Shown here piece by piece: positions 1 to 6,047 of a stretch of 13,392 nucleotides of DNA. Both the position numbers and the translations under genes were made by a program. Below the pieces are notes generated by a model, which saw only the letters and a list, made by a program, of their open reading frames with translations, did no database searches and was not told the origin of the DNA. Position 1 is the stretch's first letter. Each line of letters starts with the position of its first letter. The DNA comes from JBCBTJ01 sp964597685 (GTDB lineage: Bacteria > Pseudomonadota > Alphaproteobacteria > Caulobacterales > Hyphomonadaceae), in the NCBI GenBank assembly GCA_964597685.1, contig CAZQZC010000070.1:1-13392 (forward strand), given 5' to 3'.

Positions 1-388
1 GATAGACCTCCTGCTCTTTCACCTCTTTAACGGATTTCGCCTGCGTCTCTTCGTCGACCTCGAACACGACCAGCTGAAGACGCACCTTCAGCGGCGCCGC
101 ATAGGTGAGATCGCGCTGCATGCATTCTTCGACGTCGAATTTCGGCGGCTCGAACTCATAGGACACGTATTCGAGCGTGGCGCGCTCGGAGAAATCCTTG
201 ATCGGGAAGACGCTTTTGAACACGCCGCCGAGCCCGTCGTCCGTGCGCTCGGCCTGGGGCGTGTGCATCTGCAGGAAATGTTCGTAGGAGGATCTCTGAA
301 CCTCGATCAGGTTCGGCATATCTATGGCTTCGGGGATTTTTCCGAACGATTTCCGGATGCGTTTTTTTTCCGTGAACGAGAGAGCCAT
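1..388 (-). CDS. rpoB: RNA polymerase beta subunit, N-terminal part (runs off window)
   Basis: Encodes the start of the beta subunit of DNA-directed RNA polymerase, the core transcription enzyme. Only the first 129 codons are present and the frame is open to the left edge. The segments KRIRKSFGKIPEA and MPNLIEVQRSSYEHFLQM match the conserved RpoB N-terminus, and a VRLQLVVFEVDEE stretch belongs to the beta protrusion region. Two ATG codons are adjacent (391 and 388). I chose 388 because it gives MALSFTEKKRIRK, the usual alphaproteobacterial start, and leaves a GGGA Shine-Dalgarno 6 nt upstream rather than 3. The gene follows rplL by 162 bp on the same strand, the standard L10-beta arrangement. 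A hairpin in that gap may tune the ratio of beta to L7/L12. Identity is certain; the exact ATG is slightly uncertain. Confidence 0.97.
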   Translation of the reverse strand, partial: MALSFTEKKRIRKSFGKIPEAIDMPNLIEVQRSSYEHFLQMHTPQAERTDDGLGGVFKSVFPIKDFSERATLEYVSYEFEPPKFDVEECMQRDLTYAAPLKVRLQLVVFEVDEETQAKSVKEVKEQEVY

Positions 389-518
389 CATCGATCCCAA
401 TTAGGGCCGCTGGCCAGGATGGCCATGCGGCAGCCGCAAAACGCGCGGTCGCGACGAACCCGAAAACGGATCCGCCGCGAAACACTCGTGAGCCCGTACG
501 CCGCGCACGCGCGGGCCC

Positions 519-542
519 AAACAACACTGGGGCCGAAGCCCC
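519..542 (-). terminator. UUCG-loop hairpin after rplL (candidate attenuator)
   Basis: On the minus strand GGGGC-TTCG-GCCCC forms a 5-bp G/C stem (529-542) closed by the very stable UUCG tetraloop. It starts 9 nt after the rplL stop and is followed by the T-rich AGTGTTGTTT. An attenuator between rplL and rpoB is known in Escherichia coli. Here the T-run is interrupted, so partial termination is more likely than a full stop. An RNA processing or 3'-end protection role is also possible. Confidence 0.5.
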
Positions 543-550
543 GCGGGCGA

Positions 551-937
551 CTACTTGATCTCGACCGTAGCGCCGGCGTCTTCGAATTTCTTCTTAAGCT
601 CTTCAGCCTCTTCCTTCGGCACGCCTTCCTTGATCGGCTTGGGCGCGCCTTCCACCAGCTCTTTCGCCTCTTTCAGGCCGAGGCCCGAGACGACTTCGCG
701 AACAACTTTGATGACGCCGATCTTCTTGTCGCCGCCAGACATCAGGATGACGTCGAATTCCGTTTTCTCCTCAGCAGCAGCGCCGTCGGCGTCGCCGCCG
801 GCCGCCGCAACGCCCGCAACCGCGACGGGGGCCGCCGCAGAGACGCCCCATTTGTCTTCGAGGAGTTTGGCGAGCTCGGCGGCTTCGAGAACGGTGAGGT
901 TCGAGAGATCGTCGGCGATCTGTTCGAGTTTAGACAT
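551..937 (-). CDS. rplL: 50S ribosomal protein L7/L12
   Basis: L7/L12 forms the flexible stalk of the large ribosomal subunit, where it recruits and activates the translational GTPases; multiple dimers sit on L10. The 128-aa product has the full family layout. It has an N-terminal dimerisation domain (about residues 1-32), an Ala/Gly-rich hinge (about 33-55) and a C-terminal domain (about 57-128). The factor-binding surface is seen in KKIGVIKVVREVVSGLGLKE and the GAPKPIKEGV segment. An AAGGAAG Shine-Dalgarno sits about 7 nt before the ATG. It lies 60 bp downstream of rplJ on the same strand, and rpoB follows. Excess L7/L12 over L10 is normally obtained by stronger translation initiation on the shared mRNA, in line with this good ribosome binding site. 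Confidence 0.98.
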   Translation of the reverse strand: MSKLEQIADDLSNLTVLEAAELAKLLEDKWGVSAAAPVAVAGVAAAGGDADGAAAEEKTEFDVILMSGGDKKIGVIKVVREVVSGLGLKEAKELVEGAPKPIKEGVPKEEAEELKKKFEDAGATVEIK

Positions 938-997
938 GTGTTTCTTCCTTGGGGGTTCGTTGAAGTGTTCAGACCGGTTTGGAGCTGAGACAGTCGA

Positions 998-1513
998 TCA
1001 AGCGGCGTCCTTCTCCGCATAAGCGGTGAAGAGCCGCGCCAATTGACCGGCCGGGGCCTGCACCACGCCGGCGACCTTCGTGGCCGGCGCCTGGATGAGC
1101 CCGATAAGCTTGCCGCGCAATTCGTCCAGCGACGGCAGCTTGGCCAGCGCCTGCACGCCGCCTGCGTCGAGGACCTGGTCGCCCATGACGGCGCCGATGA
1201 GAATGAGCTTCTCATTGCCCTTGGCGAAATCCGACGCCGCTTTCGACGCCGATACGGGATCGGGCGAGTAAGCCACGACGACGGGACCCTTGAAGAGATC
1301 CTGCGCCGCATCGCCGCCTTTGCCGTCGAGCGCGATCTTCGCCAGACGGTTCTTAACGACTTTCAGCTTGCCGCCCTGCTCGCGCAATTTCCCGCGCAGC
1401 TCAGTCAGCTCCGCAACGGTCAGTCCGGAGTAATGGGCGACAACAACGACGCCCGAGTCCGCGAAAACGCCGCGAAGCGCCTCCAAGGCCTCTGCTTTTC
1501 CAGCTTTGTCCAT
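998..1513 (-). CDS. rplJ: 50S ribosomal protein L10
   Basis: L10 anchors the L7/L12 dimers to 23S rRNA at the base of the stalk, and in bacteria it represses its own mRNA. The product from the chosen start is 171 aa, the usual length. It shows the conserved N-terminal RNA-binding domain (AHYSGLTVAELTELRGKLRE, then KVVKNRLAKIA) and a C-terminal helix ending LARLFTAYAEKDAA that would carry L7/L12. An in-frame ATG ten codons upstream (1543) is rejected. The ATG at 1513 gives the expected MDKAGKAEAL start and has GGAG (1520-1523) 6 nt upstream, while the upstream ATG lies inside a hairpin. A long structured leader precedes it and rplL follows after 60 bp. Confidence 0.97.
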   Translation of the reverse strand: MDKAGKAEALEALRGVFADSGVVVVAHYSGLTVAELTELRGKLREQGGKLKVVKNRLAKIALDGKGGDAAQDLFKGPVVVAYSPDPVSASKAASDFAKGNEKLILIGAVMGDQVLDAGGVQALAKLPSLDELRGKLIGLIQAPATKVAGVVQAPAGQLARLFTAYAEKDAA

Positions 1514-1523
1514 TACGGTCTCC

Positions 1524-1729
1524 AATCGAGGCGGCCGGACCATCCGCGCCGCCCTGGTTTCGCCGGCGCTCAGGATGTCCCTGTCTCGCCGAACGCCTGC
1601 CCAGGGCGCACGATAGCCAGCGCGTCGGAGGCCTCGCCCCCACGAACCCGCTTTCGCCTCACCCCGTCTGCATGGGCGGACCCGAAGGCGCCTTACCGGA
1701 TATACCGGCCCATGGTCTCGGACAGGAAA
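1524..1729 (-). promoter_or_regulatory. Structured rplJ leader, candidate L10 autoregulatory RNA
   Basis: This gap between rplA and rplJ folds, by hand pairing on the minus strand, into three elements. (1) 1671-1714: CATGGGC pairs with GCCCATG and encloses two hairpins, CCGG-TATAT-CCGG and a UUCG-capped one, forming a three-way junction. (2) 1551-1607: GCCCTGG/CCAGGGC, an 8/5 internal loop, TCGGCG/CGCCGG, a small AGA/AG loop, then CAGG-GACAT-CCTG. (3) 1530-1553: GGCGGC/GCCGCC plus CGGA/TCCG around a TGG loop, ending 6 nt before the rplJ Shine-Dalgarno. Elements 2 and 3 share three bases and cannot both form completely. L10 leaders that bind the L10-(L12) complex and repress translation are established in this position. 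Which element is the protein site here is inference. Confidence 0.55.
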
Positions 1730-1764
1730 CGGGAGCTTCGCGCCGAATTAGCGCAAAACTCCCG
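1730..1764 (-). terminator. 14-bp hairpin downstream of rplA
   Basis: On the minus strand CGGGAGTTTTGCGC pairs along its full length (two G-U wobbles) with GCGCGAAGCTCCCG around the 7-nt loop TAATTCG. It begins 23 nt after the rplA stop and is followed by TTTCC. It looks like a rho-independent terminator with a poor U-tract, so it may only partly separate rplKA from rplJL. It could instead be an RNase III-type processing site or a 3' end for the rplKA message. Confidence 0.55.
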
Positions 1765-1787
1765 TCAAGTGATCCTGTTTAGCGCCA

Positions 1788-2492
1788 TCAGGACGCCGTG
1801 GCAAGTAGGTCCGCCGTATTGATCGAAACCCCCGGCCCCATTGTCGACGATAGGGAGATTTTCTTGACGTAGGTTCCTTTGGCGCCGGACGGCTTGGCTT
1901 TGAGCAACGCCCCGACAAAGGCGCGCACATTCTCGCTGATCGCGTCTTCAGCGAAACTCGCCTTGCCGACGCCGGCATGGATGATCCCGGCTTTCTCGAC
2001 GCGGAACTCAACCGAACCGCCCTTGGAATCCTTAACAGCCTGCGCGACGTTTGGCGTGACTGTGCCAACCTTCGGGTTCGGCATCAGGCCGCGGGGGCCG
2101 AGGATTTTGCCGAGGCGCCCGACAACCGACATCATGTCGGGCGTCGCGATGACGCGGTCGAACTCCATGAAGCCGCCCTGGATCTGCTCCATGAGATCCT
2201 CAGCGCCGACGATGTCCGCGCCGGCCTCTTTCGCTTCCTCGGCCTTGGCCTCCCTGGCGAAAACAGCGACGCGAACGTCCTTGCCTGTGCCGGCTGGAAG
2301 ATTGACGACGCCGCGAACCATCTGGTCGGCGTATTTCGGGTCAACGCCGAGATTGACGGCGATTTCGACCGTTTCGTCGAACTTCGCCTTCGCGTTCGCC
2401 TTCACAATTTTGGCGGCTTCTTCGACGGTGTACACCGCGTCGCTGTCGACGCCTTCGCGGAGCGCGCGCATCCGTTTTCCTGGTTTCGTCAT
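1788..2492 (-). CDS. rplA: 50S ribosomal protein L1
   Basis: L1 forms the mobile L1 stalk of the large subunit, helps move and release deacylated tRNA from the E site, and is the classic translational repressor of the rplKA message. The 234-aa product is of normal length. It carries the L1 signature at about residues 125-149 (GRLGKILGPRGLMPNPK, then VGTVTPNV) between the two halves of domain I. The N-terminal helix region (KRMRALREGVD) and GGSVEFRVEKAGIIHAGVGK are also typical. It starts 4 bp after the rplK stop, with GGAG/AAGG ribosome-binding bases inside the end of rplK, so translation of the two genes is very likely coupled. A strong hairpin follows it. Confidence 0.98.
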   Translation of the reverse strand: MTKPGKRMRALREGVDSDAVYTVEEAAKIVKANAKAKFDETVEIAVNLGVDPKYADQMVRGVVNLPAGTGKDVRVAVFAREAKAEEAKEAGADIVGAEDLMEQIQGGFMEFDRVIATPDMMSVVGRLGKILGPRGLMPNPKVGTVTPNVAQAVKDSKGGSVEFRVEKAGIIHAGVGKASFAEDAISENVRAFVGALLKAKPSGAKGTYVKKISLSSTMGPGVSINTADLLATAS

Positions 2493-2496
2493 CGCC

Positions 2497-2925
2497 TTAC
2501 TCCGTCACTTCCAGGCCCATCGCGCGGGCCGAGCCGGCGATGATGCGCGCACCGGCGTCCAAGTCGACCGCGTTCAAATCGGCCATCTTCTGTTCTGCGA
2601 TGTCGCGGCACTGGGCCATCGTGACCGTGCCGGCGCTCTCCTTGCCGGGGTTGTTGGACCCCTTTTTGAGCTTGGCCGCCTTTTTCAACAGCACGGTGGC
2701 CGGCGGGGTCTTCACAATGAACGTGAAGGATTTGTCCTGATAATAGTCGATGACGACGGGGGTCGGCAGGCCCTGCTCCACGCCCTGGGTCTTGGCGTTG
2801 AACGCCTTGCAGAATTCCATGATGTTGATGCCGCGCTGACCGAGCGCGGGACCGACTGGCGGCGATGGATTCGCCTGGCCGGCCGGGATTTGGAGCTTCA
2901 ACTGCCCCAAGAGTTTCTTCGCCAT
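2497..2925 (-). CDS. rplK: 50S ribosomal protein L11
   Basis: L11 binds the GTPase-associated region of 23S rRNA at the stalk base and takes part in factor-dependent GTP hydrolysis and the stringent response. The 142-aa product has the proline-rich N-terminal segment QANPSPPVGPALGQRGIN (about residues 17-34). The C-terminal RNA-binding domain ends DLDAGARIIAGSARAMGLEV, the family signature. The ATG has GAGAGG about 5 nt upstream. It is the first gene of the ribosomal cluster here. Upstream on the same strand lies a protease gene rather than nusG, so this gene probably uses its own promoter in the 191-bp gap. Confidence 0.98.
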   Translation of the reverse strand: MAKKLLGQLKLQIPAGQANPSPPVGPALGQRGINIMEFCKAFNAKTQGVEQGLPTPVVIDYYQDKSFTFIVKTPPATVLLKKAAKLKKGSNNPGKESAGTVTMAQCRDIAEQKMADLNAVDLDAGARIIAGSARAMGLEVTE

Positions 2926-3062
2926 ATAAACCTCTCAACGGCGCGGGGGGCGGCGCATCGCTTCCAGCGCCAACCCGGTTGGTGATAGAGGGTTCGCGGT
3001 GCGGGGCCGGCGAGGACTTTCGCCAATCCCTCCCACAAACAACGCCGGACACGCCCGGCGAA
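2926..3062 (-). promoter_or_regulatory. rplK 5' leader, candidate L1/L11-operon control region
   Basis: If transcription starts just downstream of the -10 proposed at 3069-3074, rplK has a leader of roughly 135 nt. Hand pairing on the minus strand gives GCCGG/CCGGC (3044-3059). It also gives a stem of GTGG with CC(G)CAC (2999-3036) enclosing an imperfect 8-bp GAGGGATT/AAGTCCTC hairpin. CCAAC-CGG-GTTGG lies near the gene (2970-2982). L1 is known to repress rplKA by binding its leader, and the asymmetric bulged stem is a plausible place. I cannot confirm the match to the L1 site by eye. Confidence 0.3.
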
Positions 3063-3080
3063 GCGCGCGATATCGCGCGC
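3063..3080. promoter_or_regulatory. 18-bp perfect palindrome over the rplK -10
   Basis: GCGCGCGATATCGCGCGC is identical on both strands across all 18 bases. It overlaps the proposed -10 of rplK, so it could be an operator for a dimeric regulator. As RNA or extruded DNA it would form a 7-bp stem with an ATAT loop. It has no T-tract, so it does not look like a terminator for the protease gene that ends 37 bp upstream. Confidence 0.4.
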
Positions 3081-3097
3081 AGCCGCCAATCGGTCAA
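3069..3097 (-). promoter_or_regulatory. Candidate sigma-70 promoter for rplK
   Basis: On the minus strand TTGACC (3092-3097) is separated by exactly 17 bp from GATATC (3069-3074). The -35 matches five of six consensus bases; the -10 is weak, as is common in alphaproteobacteria. It lies between the upstream protease stop codon and rplK, where a ribosomal-operon promoter is needed. The -10 is inside an 18-bp perfect palindrome (3063-3080). Confidence 0.45.
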
Positions 3098-3116
3098 GGC
3101 GAAAACATGGAGGCCG

Positions 3117-3923
3117 TTAAATGGCGGCGTAGCCCTGCTGGCGAATGTACTCACGCAATTCCTGGGCGCGACGCACAGGATCAGGATGGGTCGACATGAA
3201 TTCCGCCGGGCGCTGGCCGCGGCTGTTGGCGTCCATCAATTCCCACAAGCGCACCGATTGGGTGACGTCATAGCCCGCCGCATGCATGTAGTCGGCGCCC
3301 AAGAGATCGGCTTCCAGTTCGTGGCGTCGCGAATAGGGCAGAATCACGCCGAACTGCGCCGCCGCGCTGCCGAGGATGAGCAATTCGTTCCCAAACTGCG
3401 ACAACGTATCGGATCCGGCGATCGCGATTTGCCCCAAAGCGAGGGCTCCCGCCGTGAGCTGCTGTTGCGACGCGCGTTGGGCGGCGTGCTGTTTCACAGA
3501 ATGACCAACCTCATGTCCGAGCACGCCAGCCAATTGATCGTCGTTTTCGGCGAACTCCACCATGCCGCGATACACCCCGACGCGATTACCCGGCATGACG
3601 AACGCGTTGACCGTATCGGAATCGAACACGGCCACGTCCCAAGGCTCGTTCGCCTTCGGCGTTGCAGCGGCCACCCGGCCCCACGTTGTATCGACCGTGT
3701 TGAGAAGCCGGGGATCAGTCGTTTGCGGTGTCGTCGCCTTCAGCTCAGTCCAGGCTTGGGCCGCCAACGGCGCCAATTGCTCGTCGGTGACCAATGTCAT
3801 GCACCCGCCGACGATCGGCGCCACGGCGCCGCACGCAAGCCCCTTGATCAGCTCGCGGCGCGACAAGTTTACGCGCGGCGCCTTCTCCAGAACCTCGTCG
3901 GGTATTCTAATGCCGTCAGTCAT
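3117..3923 (-). CDS. M48-family zinc metalloprotease, exported lipoprotein-like
   Basis: A 268-aa peptidase of the M48 (Ste24/BepA/LoiP/Oma1-type) group, which in Gram-negative bacteria acts in envelope protein quality control. The zinc motif HEVGH is at residues 137-141. The third ligand lies in RRHELEAD (E202, with D206), and the conserved EADLLGADYM and STHPDPVRR elements follow. The N-terminus has SRRELIK (21-27), a twin-arginine-like motif, then a short hydrophobic run and VGGC (38-41), a lipobox-like end at C41. This suggests export, perhaps by Tat, and lipid attachment; it is inferred from motifs only. No TPR domain is present, unlike BepA. The Shine-Dalgarno is weak. It lies between the coiled-coil gene (76 bp upstream) and rplK (191 bp downstream), all on one strand. 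Family assignment is firm; substrate is unknown. Confidence 0.92.
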   Translation of the reverse strand: MTDGIRIPDEVLEKAPRVNLSRRELIKGLACGAVAPIVGGCMTLVTDEQLAPLAAQAWTELKATTPQTTDPRLLNTVDTTWGRVAAATPKANEPWDVAVFDSDTVNAFVMPGNRVGVYRGMVEFAENDDQLAGVLGHEVGHSVKQHAAQRASQQQLTAGALALGQIAIAGSDTLSQFGNELLILGSAAAQFGVILPYSRRHELEADLLGADYMHAAGYDVTQSVRLWELMDANSRGQRPAEFMSTHPDPVRRAQELREYIRQQGYAAI

Positions 3924-3999
3924 CGGTCCGAATTCTCCGCCCCTTGATCGTCTGTTATCCTAACCACTCGGCTCCAGCGCGCAAAGCGCGAATATCGGT

Positions 4000-5082
4000 T
4001 CAGACGCCGCTGTTGGGATCCGGGTTGGCGCTTCCGCCTCCATCGCCGGAAGCCGGGCTCGACGCTGCGGAATCGAGATAAGCGAGCCGCCCTTCGAGAT
4101 AGCGATTGCGCCAGCGCAGGCGCGCCAATTCCTGTTCCGCAATATCGCTTTCGGGCGCGGCGGCCGTCGTCTCCGGCGCCACTGGAGCAGGTTCGGGTTG
4201 AGGCTCAAGCGGGGGCGCCGGCGCGACAGGACGGTTGGAGATCGCATTCTCCTCCATGAAACTCAGTCTCTGGCGGAGATACTGCACTTGCCAGCGCAAC
4301 TTGGAAAATTCGACGCTTTCGCCGCCGTCAGACCCCATCGGCTCGTTCGATGAAACCAGACGCGCCACAGGCGGGGACTGAGACGGAGCTTCACCTTCTG
4401 CGGCGGCTTTGGGCTGGGCGTCGACCTCGTCGGCGCGCGCTTGCTCCCGTTTCGCCTCCAAAACGCGAACGCGACTTTCGAGGTAGCGGTTGCGCCATTC
4501 CAAGGTCGCGGCCGATCGATCGAGGCCCGCATCGAGCCTCCGCACCGGATCTGCGTTGGGAACCGGCTTTTCGACGTTTGGAACGGCAGATCGTGATGCG
4601 CGGTCCAATTCGGCGCGCGCCTCGGCGAGGTCGCTGCGCAAGGCCTCGGCTTCCGTCCTGGCCTCGGCGAGTTGTGTTTCAAGCGTCTGAACGATCTCCG
4701 ACGAACCGTCGGGCTCCGCCTGCGCCTCGATTGGGGCGGCCTTCAGCTGCTCGGCCTCCGCGCGCACAGTGTTCAAGTCATTGAGGAGCGAGTCTATTCG
4801 CGCTTCGCGGGCGGCCAATTCCTGTTTGAACGTATCGGCGTCGGCGGCTTGATCGCCCACGGCCGCTTCGGCCGCCTTGCGTTGCGCGTCATACAATCCT
4901 TCGATTTCAGCGCGCGCCTGTTGAAGTTCAATCTGAACGACGTCGCGTTCAACCGCCGCCTCCCGCAGCCGCTTGCGGGAGCCGAACCCACCCAACATGA
5001 CGCCGATCACCAAACCGAGCAGAACGGCGCCGGCCGCGGCGTACCAAACTTCAACCGCAACCATGCCAAGGATCTCGCCCAT
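4000..5082 (-). CDS. Membrane-anchored coiled-coil protein with three WxxxYL repeats
   Basis: I do not recognise this 360-aa protein. It has one N-terminal membrane segment (about residues 13-33) followed by basic residues (SRKRLR), so the bulk is probably cytoplasmic. Long Ala/Glu/Arg-rich coiled coil covers about 36-115 and 127-165. Three copies of a 17-residue repeat follow, at 193-209, 261-277 and 321-337, with consensus L-[ER]-W-x3-Y-L-x2-R-[VL]-x-h-[LM]-[ED]. They are separated by acidic and Pro/Ala-rich linkers. The ATG at 5082 (MGEILGMVAVEVW) is chosen because it directly precedes the membrane segment and has GGAG 7 nt upstream. Longer in-frame starts (to 5241) add a low-complexity leader that overlaps the divergent methyltransferase. 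The layout resembles a scaffold or tether, but no function is claimed. Confidence 0.8.
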   Translation of the reverse strand: MGEILGMVAVEVWYAAAGAVLLGLVIGVMLGGFGSRKRLREAAVERDVVQIELQQARAEIEGLYDAQRKAAEAAVGDQAADADTFKQELAAREARIDSLLNDLNTVRAEAEQLKAAPIEAQAEPDGSSEIVQTLETQLAEARTEAEALRSDLAEARAELDRASRSAVPNVEKPVPNADPVRRLDAGLDRSAATLEWRNRYLESRVRVLEAKREQARADEVDAQPKAAAEGEAPSQSPPVARLVSSNEPMGSDGGESVEFSKLRWQVQYLRQRLSFMEENAISNRPVAPAPPLEPQPEPAPVAPETTAAAPESDIAEQELARLRWRNRYLEGRLAYLDSAASSPASGDGGGSANPDPNSGV

Positions 5083-5231
5083 CTCGATGCTCCGAAGCTT
5101 TCCGTATCGTGGCGTTCGTTCAACGCTTGCCCGGGGCGGCCTTACCCGACCTTGCCCTGGACGAAGCCTTGCCCCATTCCAACATGGCGCGCAAGCAGCG
5201 CAAACAGCCTTCAGGATTCGCAATATTCCAT

Positions 5232-6047
5232 ATGGAAACAATCACCAGCGCTGCAAATCCACTGATCAAAACGCTCCGCGCGCTTGATCGGAAAAAGACC
5301 CGCGCCGAGACCGGGTGGTTCCTCGCCGAGGGCGCGCGCCTTGTGCGCGAGGGCTTGGACCAAGGGTGGCGGCCGACCGCCCTTCTCGTCTCCCAATCGG
5401 CGGCCGCGCAAGCCTCTAATGCGGATGTCCTACAACGCGCCGAGGCCGAGGGGGCGCGCGTCGTCTCCGCACCGGATCGCCTGCTCGCAAGCGTCGCCCG
5501 GAAGGACAACCCTCAAACCCTGATCGCCGCCTTCGAACAGCGCGGCTTAAGCTTGTCTGATCTCAAGACGGATCGCAGGGGCGCTTTGATCGCCCTGCAC
5601 GAGGTCCGCGATCCAGGCAATCTCGGCACGATCCTACGCACAGCGGATTGCGCGGGCGCGCGCGGCGTCGTCCTTATCGGAACCTGTTGCGACCCCTATT
5701 CGGTGGAGGCCGTCCGCGCGTCCATGGGATCGGTCTTCGATACGCCCTTCGCCGCCGCAGACTTTAATGCCTTCGATCTTTGGCGGCGCGCTCAGGGCTT
5801 GAAAATGATCGCCGCGAGCGTCAATGGCCGCAGCCGACACACAGATGTCGAGTTCGGCGACGATCCAATTCTTTTGATGGGGAACGAACAGGCTGGCCTT
5901 CCGCCTGATGTCGAAGCGGCTTGCGACGGCCTCGCCCTGATCCCGATGCGCGGCGGCGCCGACAGTTTGAACCTCGCCCAGGCCACTGCGCTCATGGTCT
6001 ATGAGGCCTGGCGTCAAACCGGTTTTGAGGGAGCGCGGAAGGCATGA
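5232..6047 (+). CDS. TrmH/SpoU-family RNA 2'-O-methyltransferase
   Basis: A SPOUT (trefoil-knot) methyltransferase that transfers a methyl group from S-adenosylmethionine to a ribose 2'-OH of tRNA or rRNA. The 271-aa product has an N-terminal substrate-binding domain (ITSAANPLIK..., about 1-100). The three SpoU motifs follow: EVRDPGNLGTILRTA (124-138, with N130 and catalytic-type R136), GNEQAGLP (217-224) and IPMRGGADSLNLAQA (237-251). The ATG at 5232 gives the usual METITSAANPLIK start. The frame extends upstream to 5109 but that part looks like translated non-coding DNA. There is no good Shine-Dalgarno before 5232, so a leaderless or weak start is possible. It overlaps the next gene by 4 bp. 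Which RNA position it modifies (TrmH-, RlmB- or TsnR-like) cannot be told from motifs. Confidence 0.93.
   Translation: METITSAANPLIKTLRALDRKKTRAETGWFLAEGARLVREGLDQGWRPTALLVSQSAAAQASNADVLQRAEAEGARVVSAPDRLLASVARKDNPQTLIAAFEQRGLSLSDLKTDRRGALIALHEVRDPGNLGTILRTADCAGARGVVLIGTCCDPYSVEAVRASMGSVFDTPFAAADFNAFDLWRRAQGLKMIAASVNGRSRHTDVEFGDDPILLMGNEQAGLPPDVEAACDGLALIPMRGGADSLNLAQATALMVYEAWRQTGFEGARKA

Noticed and set aside
555..1022. Long plus-strand open frame opposite rplL
   Set aside because: It is the antisense of a certain ribosomal protein gene in GC-rich DNA and has no recognisable domain.
1686..1695. 10-bp palindrome around GGCGCC in the rplJ leader as an operator
   Set aside because: Explained better as part of the UUCG-capped arm of the three-way junction.
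1740..1768. TTGACG at 1763-1768 as a promoter for rplJ
   Set aside because: At 17-bp spacing the -10 would be CGGCGC, and the hexamer overlaps the strong hairpin after rplA.
1879..2985. 368-codon plus-strand open frame opposite rplA and rplK
   Set aside because: Composition is that of a reverse-strand shadow, and both opposite genes are certain.
2865..3947. 360-codon plus-strand open frame opposite the M48 gene
   Set aside because: The opposite strand carries a complete HExxH protease with conserved motifs; this frame has none.
3978..3990. CGCGC-AAA-GCGCG hairpin after the coiled-coil gene as a terminator
   Set aside because: Only 5 bp with a 3-nt loop and no T-tract; too weak to call in GC-rich DNA.
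5109..5231. GTG-initiated N-terminal extension of the trmH-like gene
   Set aside because: It would add 41 residues without family similarity, and METITSAANPLIK at 5232 is the normal family start.
5083..5241. Extended start of the coiled-coil gene
   Set aside because: It would place a Cys/Pro/Arg-rich stretch before the membrane segment and overlap the divergent gene; 5082 has a better ribosome-binding site.
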